A stretch of DNA of 64,000 nt, from NCBI GenBank assembly GCA_029532415.1, contig JAQOTA010000047.1, forward strand, positions 1,364,001 to 1,428,000, read 5' to 3'. This stretch comes from Marasmius tenuissimus. Its lineage: Eukaryota; Basidiomycota; Agaricomycetes; Agaricales; Marasmiaceae. The position numbers were made by a program, and so were the translations under genes. The notes beneath the pieces were generated by a model, which was not told the DNA's origin, ran no database searches, and worked only from the letters and a program-made list of their open reading frames with translations. Every line of letters begins with the position of its first letter. Within the stretch, counting starts at the first letter, position 1. Below, in pieces: positions 56,646-64,000 of this stretch.

Positions 56646-57121
56646 GATTAGGTCCCACGAGTTCTTAGCAAAGCTAATTAGCAGGAGACCCGCGAAACCT
56701 TTTTAGCTTAGCATATTAGCAGGTTTTTAGCGAAATTTTTAGAGCCATTTTTAGGCCATTTCTGGAGTAAATTCACGGTTTTTCGGTACCCTAGAGACCT
56801 TAAGTCTCTAGTATAAATGAATTCCTTCAGATTAGCATCCTCCTCGACAAGCGTCCGACCATCTTGAATGTTTGGTCGCCCTTCTGAAAATTTAGGCGCT
56901 TGGCAGGGACTGTCATTCCGACTCATTCGTTCTCCCAGATGCGACTACGTCATGAGCGAGTGTCCTGGCCGAAGGCTTTGAGCAGAAAGTACCATCATAG
57001 AACGGTACCTACATGGACTCTACACCCGCGAAAGTACTGTAAAACCTATTTAGCAGTGACTGGCTAATTAGCGTTGCATTTCTGGGGGGTCTGAAGGGCA
57101 CCGCTAATTAGCTGCTAATTA

Positions 57122-57341
57122 CACTGCAGGCAATGTGGGATCGTGTCGCTGTGCCGAGTTCAACTCTGTTTACGCTCGGTTTCCACCCAGTTTACCACGA
57201 ATTTGCTGCATGTCCTACTTCACGTGACTTTTTCCTGCATGAGGCGAAGGCATGGACGACTTGCAGTGAACTTGGTGAAAACCAAGTGTAAACAGAGTTT
57301 ACCTCGGTTCATGGTGACAAGAGCCTACTTTGCCTGCAGTG
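57122..57341. mobile_element. 220-bp CACTA-type MITE
   Basis: Starts CACTGCAGGCAA and ends TTGCCTGCAGTG, with a 12-bp perfect terminal inversion and more partial pairing inside (AACTCTGTTTAC near 57162 against GTAAACAGAGTT near 57288). It is flanked by TTA on both sides (57119-57121 and 57342-57344), the 3-base duplication expected of CACTA elements. There is no coding capacity. It lies in the right arm of the outer hAT-like element. Confidence 0.8.
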
Positions 57342-57404
57342 TTAGCGCTTGCTAATTAGCATTGCTAATAACTTCGACCTAATCGCGGGCGCACTATTGG
57401 ATGG

Positions 57405-58306
<902 letters not shown>

Positions 58307-58751
58307 AGAGGTCGAGAATTTGAATCTACAAGAGGAAACATGCAATGTACTTGTAAAAGCATTTGGATATACTGGACTAAGCCATATCAAAGTGTGAAGA
58401 GGATTGGCGAGCGCAGTGAGTCGCGTTGCTTGGCTTCATTTTTGTTTTGTTTACGCGCCGTCTTATCAGCTGGCTTTACGGTCACCCACCACCGCCACAT
58501 TCTCCGACTGTCGTTCTAACGGTGGCTGCACTAAACCTTGATGGATCTCCATCGAGTCAACTGGTTCTCATGATCATCATATATCCAATGTCCGCTCACA
58601 ACCACAATACGTTAGCTGCATGGCGACAGTCTGAATTGAACCTGTCCGGCGGAAGAGAAGACCGTCGACCTGTGTCATCCGCGACACGCGCATGATTTCA
58701 TTCTTCCGAGCTATAAAAGGGTCTGTTTCAGGTTCAGCTGGAACAACGAAC
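58307..58751 (+). promoter_or_regulatory. Intergenic region with the alpha-amylase promoter
   Basis: A TATA box (TATAAAA, 58712-58718) lies about 35 bases before the amylase start codon. The rest is unremarkable intergenic sequence. Confidence 0.6.
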
Positions 58752-61650
58752 ATGGTGTCTTCGATCTTAACCACTGCACTCGCAGGATTCGCGTCATTCG
58801 CAAGCCTTCAAGGCGTTTTAGGCGTTCCAGTCGTGGACAATGCTACCATCCATGGGCGAGCACCTTCTGGCTCTAAATCTGTCATAATCCAGATGTTCGA
58901 ATGGTCTTGGGATAGGCGAGTTCTCAATCGAGACGTTCCATATTATTATCTCTGACAAAGTTGTTCGATATCAGTATTGCCTCTGAATGCACCAACTTCA
59001 TTGGGCCCGCAGGTTATGGATTCGTCCAAGGCGAGTCGCCGATTCTTTACTTCGTCGGACTTAGTGTCGTGAGCTTCCCGAATCATCCAGTGAGCCCGCC
59101 TCAAGAACATATCCAAGGCTCTCAGTGGTGGACGGACTACCAGCCCGTCTCGTATATCCTCACATCCAAACGCGGCAACCGACAACAATTTCAAAGGTCA
59201 GTCGTCAAGTTGCAACTCGTTTCGCCGCTTCGCGAAATCTCTTTGCCCGTGCCTAATCCTGGGCCTTCCTTCACATGGCGTATAGCATGATATCTACCTG
59301 CCATGCGGCCGGGGTCAAGGTCATCGCAGGTGAGCCAGTACCTTTCATACCATCTGTCCCTCGTCTGAGGCGTTTCTAATAACAGATACACTGTTCAATC
59401 ACATGGCCGGCATCGAGTCTGGCACCGGCACCGCTGGATCGTCGTTCACGCACTACAATTATCCGGGAATCTATCAAAACCAGGTATGCATGCAATGCCT
59501 CGTCTGAGCTCCGGAACTACACTGACCACTCGAAACAATTTCTTGCACGTTCTCTTCAACTTTGCAACCACACTACGTCCGACGACCGTACTTTCAACCT
59601 TTCATCCCGCCAGGACTTCCATCACTGCGGCTTGGAACCCGGTGACGACATCGTGAACTATGGGAACCGCGTTGAAGTGCAAACATGTGAACTCGTCAAC
59701 CTCGCAGAGTAAGTCTAATTTCCACCTGATAATACTCTGATATTCGCACCGCATGGAATTCTCAATTACTGTTCCTTCCAGTCTTGCCACGGACACGGAC
59801 TTTGTTCGGGGTCGACTGGCTGCATACGCAAACGACCTTCTTTCTCTTGGTATCGATGGTCTACGGTTGGATGCCGCTAAACGTGAGAAACTCCGTTTGA
59901 ACGGGGCGGTGAAGTTCTGGTTGCGCGTGCTAACGTTGGCCTGTGACCTCAGATATTGCCACAGGAGACATCGCGAATATTTTGGGACGGCTAAATTCGA
60001 AGCCATACATTACGCAAGAGGTGATTTTCGGAGCGGGCGAACCTATAACCCCTTCCGAGTACGTGAACAATGGTCAGTGAATGCCGGATTATCGACAGGT
60101 TCGGAAGCTAATTTGGTCATTCGCAGGTGATGTTCAAGAGTGGGTGGCTAACTGCGATACATAGGCTCTGGTAAGGCTTACACGATGATAGGTTCAGATA
60201 CACGTCCACGCTGAGGGACGCGTTTTTGGGTGGCGGAATCTCTGGTCTCCAAAATCTCGACAACAGAGGTAAAAAATTTCTTTACTCAGCAACGTTCATA
60301 TCAATAATCGGAATTTTCTTGAGGTTGGGTATCCGGATCGCAAGCAAACGTCTTCGTGGCGAACCATGATACCGAACGCGTAATTTCTTTTTACAACTCG
60401 ACGTAAAATAGATGTTTGAACTCACCGTACACGAATTTAAGGGTGGGAACTCTCTAAACAGCAACTCGCCTTCGAATACCTACGTCACAGCAACGGTATT
60501 CTCGCTCGCTCACCCCTACGGAACGCCCACAGTCTTGTCGAGCTACTCATTCTCCAACAATGACGCCGGTGGTCCAAATGGCGGTGGATAATTTGCTTGT
60601 TACAACCAACTCTCACAGGCCTCTGACTTCCTGGCTGAATTTAGGTACGGGAACCTGCAGCGCTACTGGCGGCTCGAACGGTTGGCTCTGCCAACATCGC
60701 TGGGTCGCATTTTCTGGGATGGTCGGCTTCAGGAACACAGTAGGTTCCGCAGGGATCACGAATTGGACCTCCCCTCAGTCACAGCAAATTGCTTTTGGAC
60801 GAGGTGGGTACTAAGTTCGCCGGCACAAATGTGGCACAGATCATGAGTTCGCATGCTTTACAGGATCTGCTGGCTACGTAGCTATTAACAACGCTGATTC
60901 CGCGTGGAGTGCTACGTTCCGAACCTCGCTAGCAGATGGAAGCTATTGTGATGTTATCAGCGGCAAGAGCTCGTCAGGATCGTGCACCGGTACTGGGTAA
61001 GTCTGTAAAGCTACTTTACGATCCGGGGTTCATCAACGAGATTGACCTATCAGTGTAACGGTGTCCGGAGGGTCTTTCACCGCAACTGTTCCGGCGAGAA
61101 GCGCACTCGCTATCCATACCGGTGCGAAAGGCAGCGGTGGTAGTACTGGCGGGGGAGGCGGGGGATCAGGAAATGTCGCCGTCACTTTTATAGAAACAGC
61201 AACTACAACATTTGGCGAGGTGATCTGATTCTGATTCGACCTTCCACCAAACTCTGTATCGAACTGACATCCCTCCTTCTGGTTTAGAACATCTTTCTCG
61301 CAGGTAGTATCGCACAGCTCGGGACCTGGGCCCCAGCGTCTGCGGTCTGTGTTTATTCATCATACCAATAACCCTTGACCCTGATCTAGTACGCTCAACA
61401 GCTCCCCTTATCCTCCGCGAACTACCCACAATGGTCTGTGACAGTCAACCTTCCCGCCAACACGAAGTTCGAGTACAAGTTCATCAGGAAACAAGCTGAT
61501 GGAAGTGTCAGTATCCTTCTCTCTGCTGCTGTTCTCTAGCTATCCTCTTGCTCAACACTATCAATGCAGGTCTCATGGGAGTCAGACCCAAATCGACAAG
61601 CCACTGTTGCAGCTTCAGGCTCTCAGATACTCAGTTCAACTTGGAAGTAA
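58752..61650 (+). CDS. Secreted GH13 alpha-amylase with C-terminal CBM20
   Basis: Begins with a signal peptide ([16 protein letters not shown], cleavage probably after LGVP or nearby). At least 16 short introns are inferred. The GH13 barrel shows [24 protein letters not shown], the nucleophile Asp in DGLRLDAAK, the acid Glu in [11 protein letters not shown] and the third carboxylate in [10 protein letters not shown] Gly-rich linker ([14 protein letters not shown]) leads to a starch-binding CBM20: [33 protein letters not shown] and VSWESDPNR. The stop is at 61648-61650. It hydrolyses internal alpha-1,4 bonds in starch outside the cell. Two early introns (58916-58974 and 59031-59090) fit the conserved protein only if spliced at GCGAGT, that is as GC-AG introns. 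All catalytic residues are intact. Confidence 0.9.
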
Positions 61651-62669
61651 TGCTAGCTTTGAAGGAAACATGGATTGATCAATGTGTACAAGGTTGTAAG
61701 AAAAGATATCTACTTGTAGCAAAACGACTTCTTTCCTTCAGATTTTCAAGTGAAAATCGTCCCGAAGAAAGAAAATCGAGAGAGATGATGAGGTTGCCAA
61801 AAATTGCTGAAAGCCGAAGCTAACAGACGGATTCGGATGTGTAATTTGCAATCAGCAAAAGACTATGCCTCGGTAAAGACCTCACTGGCGATAGTACGTG
61901 CCCGAGCACAAGAGATGAAGAATCCGAGATGCTCGGTGCTAGCTTATATACTGGAAATTTGCGCGCACGGGCCATTTGTCCCTATTTGGCAAGTGCTGTG
62001 ATCGGGAGTTGCACGTTTGACTCGTTTCTGAGTCAGGCGCCCACACGAGTCAATGTCACGACCACATGTACACCTTCCCCGCATCTCATCCCGATTTGTA
62101 CGATTCGTGTTCACAATTCGTGTGCAATGATCTATTCAAGGCCTACGATTTATCGAATCATCATGTTCGTCGTCCTGGTCAGTGCCACGACGAACACCGG
62201 AATTCAGACATCTCTTGACAGCTCAACTTCGTAGTCCTGGCTCTTGTCAGACGGGCAATAGAAGTCTGCCCTGCTTGGATAGATTCACTGGCGTTATGAT
62301 TGGACATCTTGTCAACACCAATAACTGGCTCCCGTACAAATGGCGGTACCATTCTTAAACAGGCCTGTAATAGCAAAAAGGGTAAAAATCACAGTAACTT
62401 TGCACCGCTATCCAAATTCGGAGTCATGCAGTGACCTGATGACCGTTCTGTAGCTGCTTCTCTCAGAACCATTGTCTACGTATCGAGCGCCCACCATTCC
62501 GCGACAAGACGGCCCTGCTGCTAATACCTGGAACGAGATTGCAGTGTATAATATAGCCGGTTTCCCGCCACCTGAGCAGCTCTATAAAAGGCGCCCTCCA
62601 CGGAATGGACCATGAAATTCCCTTGTTTTCCTTTCGTATCTTATCCACTGCGGATTCCTCGCTTGACTA
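61651..62669. other. Intergenic with a TATA box near the right end
   Basis: No gene is supported. TATAAAA at 62583-62589 lies about 80 bases before the kinase-like gene and is its likely core promoter. The first part is the amylase 3' flank. Confidence 0.5.
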
Positions 62670-63980
62670 ATGGAACATATCCGATTTGATTCTGTGAGTT
62701 CTACTTGTTAGATTCCTCATTCGAGCTCTTTCCTGACTTTCTGACACACAGGCTAATCATGACTACGAAGTAGAACACGTTGAGCTTCTAATATCAGAGC
62801 CATTCACGTCTGTAAACCGGAGGAGTGTTCTCTCTGCCGACCGTTATACAACTACGTATAAAGGCGAGAACATGCGGCACGGACTGGTAACTCTGAGAGT
62901 CTGGCGCGATGAAAGCCCAGACGCAGAATTGAGAGCATTATTTTTAAAGGTGTGTCCATGATCGTCGCTGAATAGTCGGATGGGCTCTTAAAAGGATTTT
63001 CCAGAGGTTCCAGAGAGAACTCCTCGTTTGGAAAGGACTGGATCATCCAAACATTGCACCTTTGCATGGACTCGCGTTTGCTTATGGGCAATGGGCCTCG
63101 AGCGTAGCACCTTACTATCAGAACGGAACAATCAGTAAGTATCTGAAATCCCATCCACAAGTGGATCCCTTAGTTTTGGTAAGTCGCGGTCTTCTCTCGA
63201 TTCGCTTGGTTTCTTATCCCGTCAATAGCTTCACGGCGTGGCGAAAGCCCTCGCATACCTTCACTCCTTGAGCCCTCCTTTATGTCACGGCGATGTGAGA
63301 GGTGTAGGTCTCGTCCAGCTGTTTCACCTGTTCGACAGCACTGATAATATGGTTCTCTTTCTCTACTCTCAGCGCCACATATTCGTGAACGACGAAGGAA
63401 TTCCAGTCCTAACCAATGTTGGGATCAATCAACTACCTGTTCCTCCCCATTGGACATTCCCTTTGGAAGACGGGATTCGCTGGACAGCTCCCGAGATTAT
63501 CCTTGCGGACCCGAAAACGTCTTGCCACAAGGAAGACATACGCATGGAGACTACGCCACAGAGCGATGTCTATGGTTTTGGTATGACTATGTTCGAAGTA
63601 CGTTTTGTCTCTCCTCAAACTAACGCTCGACGAGGCTCATTTATCCTCTTTGGTAGGTCTTCACTGGAGGATCTCCATATCGCCACCGTAAGCACTACCC
63701 TGGCGTGATTCAGGATGTGATCACTGGCGTTCGGCCACCACGTCCAAGCAGTGACGAGTGCCCTAAGCTGACCAACGACATCTGGAATCTGGTAGAATGG
63801 TGTTGGAATCAGGATCCGACCGAACGACGTGAGTATTCTCTATGTTTAGTTTCTGTATGTTGCTCAATGTTATCTATAGCATCAGCGACAGAGGTCGAGA
63901 GAACTCTCGCCCAGATCCTCTCAGCACGAGAGACGCGGCGTCTACCGCCTGCACCACTCATAAGGAGACCATGCCTGTAA
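62670..63980 (+). CDS. Kinase-like protein, probable pseudokinase
   Basis: Seven exons from MEHIRFDS (62670) to a stop at 63978-63980, about 310 residues, the size of the short agaricomycete kinase domains. N-lobe: YTTTYKGENMRHGLVTLRVWR, where the usual beta-3 Lys position is Arg. Then FQRELLVWKGLDHPNIAPLHG. The catalytic loop reads LCHGDVRGRHIFVND: HRD has become HGD and the metal-binding Asn is His. DFG has become NVG (VLTNVGI). APE is kept in IRWTAPEIIL, as are QSDVYGFGMTMFE and GVRPPRPSS. Loss of the DFG Asp, the loop Asn and the Lys predicts little or no phosphotransfer, so a scaffold or decoy role is more likely. Similar genes occur in large families in mushrooms. Confidence 0.78.
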
Positions 63981-64000
63981 CCCGGCGGTTCCCTCTAATC
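63981..64000. other. Right edge of the window
   Basis: Twenty bases after the kinase-like stop; nothing can be said. Confidence 0.3.

Larger units (their letters stand above)
42057..57396. mobile_element. Outer hAT-like non-autonomous element, split by later insertions
   Basis: The left end begins TAGTGCGCCCGCG at 42057 and the right end finishes CGCGGGCGCACTA at 57396. With the inner 14.6-kb element and one GATTAGG copy removed, the inverted repeats match for 21 bases. Flanks carry a perfect 8-base duplication TTGGATGG (42049-42056 and 57397-57404), the length made by hAT transposases. Without the inner element and the MITE, the original unit is about 540 bases with no coding capacity. Its arm contains several GCTAATTAGC palindromes (near 56675, 57063, 57102 and 57351), likely subterminal transposase sites. 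Confidence 0.85.

Noticed and set aside
42057..57396. Calling the whole 15.3-kb span a single autonomous hAT element
   Set aside because: The inner element has its own ends and duplication, and the transposase is not hAT-like; the hAT-like layer is only about 540 bases without its insertions.

Overview
The window is nuclear DNA from a basidiomycete fungus, most likely an agaricomycete. Genes have many short introns (about 45-60 nt, GT..AG). F-box proteins have multiplied, a Plavaka-type transposase is present, and a TET/JBP-like dioxygenase rides on a DNA transposon. Intron borders below were placed by eye from splice signals, reading frame and family conservation, so single-base errors are possible.

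Layout. 1-6 kb is decayed sequence: a broken minus-strand reading frame, an acyl-CoA synthetase relic, a field of a recurring CTTCGGAGGC word and a tRNA-like pol III signal. 6.6-10.7 kb holds a nearly intact Plavaka transposase gene in 10 exons. 11.2-15.3 kb is a divergent pair of F-box genes, one with an in-frame stop. 16.0-22.5 kb is one long Ser/Pro-rich gene of unknown role. 23.3-24.9 kb is another F-box gene and 26.2-27.0 kb a fungal protein of unknown function. 27.4-31.4 kb encodes the tail of cytoplasmic dynein heavy chain but stops before the motor. 31.7-35.0 kb holds broken copies of both F-box types. 37.6-39.5 kb is a complete Dug1-type Cys-Gly dipeptidase, and 40.1-41.9 kb an intact F-box paralogue.

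42.05-57.40 kb is a nest of transposons readable to the base. The outer layer is a small hAT-like element (21-bp terminal inverted repeats, 8-bp target duplication TTGGATGG). Into its left repeat went a 14,570-bp element (42076-56645; 22-bp inverted repeats, 7-bp duplication GATTAGG). That element carries a Tnp2/CACTA-like transposase, a 1,010-residue protein ending in a TET/JBP-like 2OG-Fe(II) dioxygenase domain, an acidic accessory protein, and fragments of host genes (beta-tubulin and a RhoGEF). A 759-bp solo LTR with a 5-bp duplication sits inside the transposase coding sequence. A 220-bp CACTA-type MITE with a TTA duplication sits in the right arm of the outer element.

57.6-64 kb returns to host genes: a PEBP-family protein, a secreted GH13 alpha-amylase with a CBM20 starch-binding domain, and a kinase-like protein lacking key catalytic residues.
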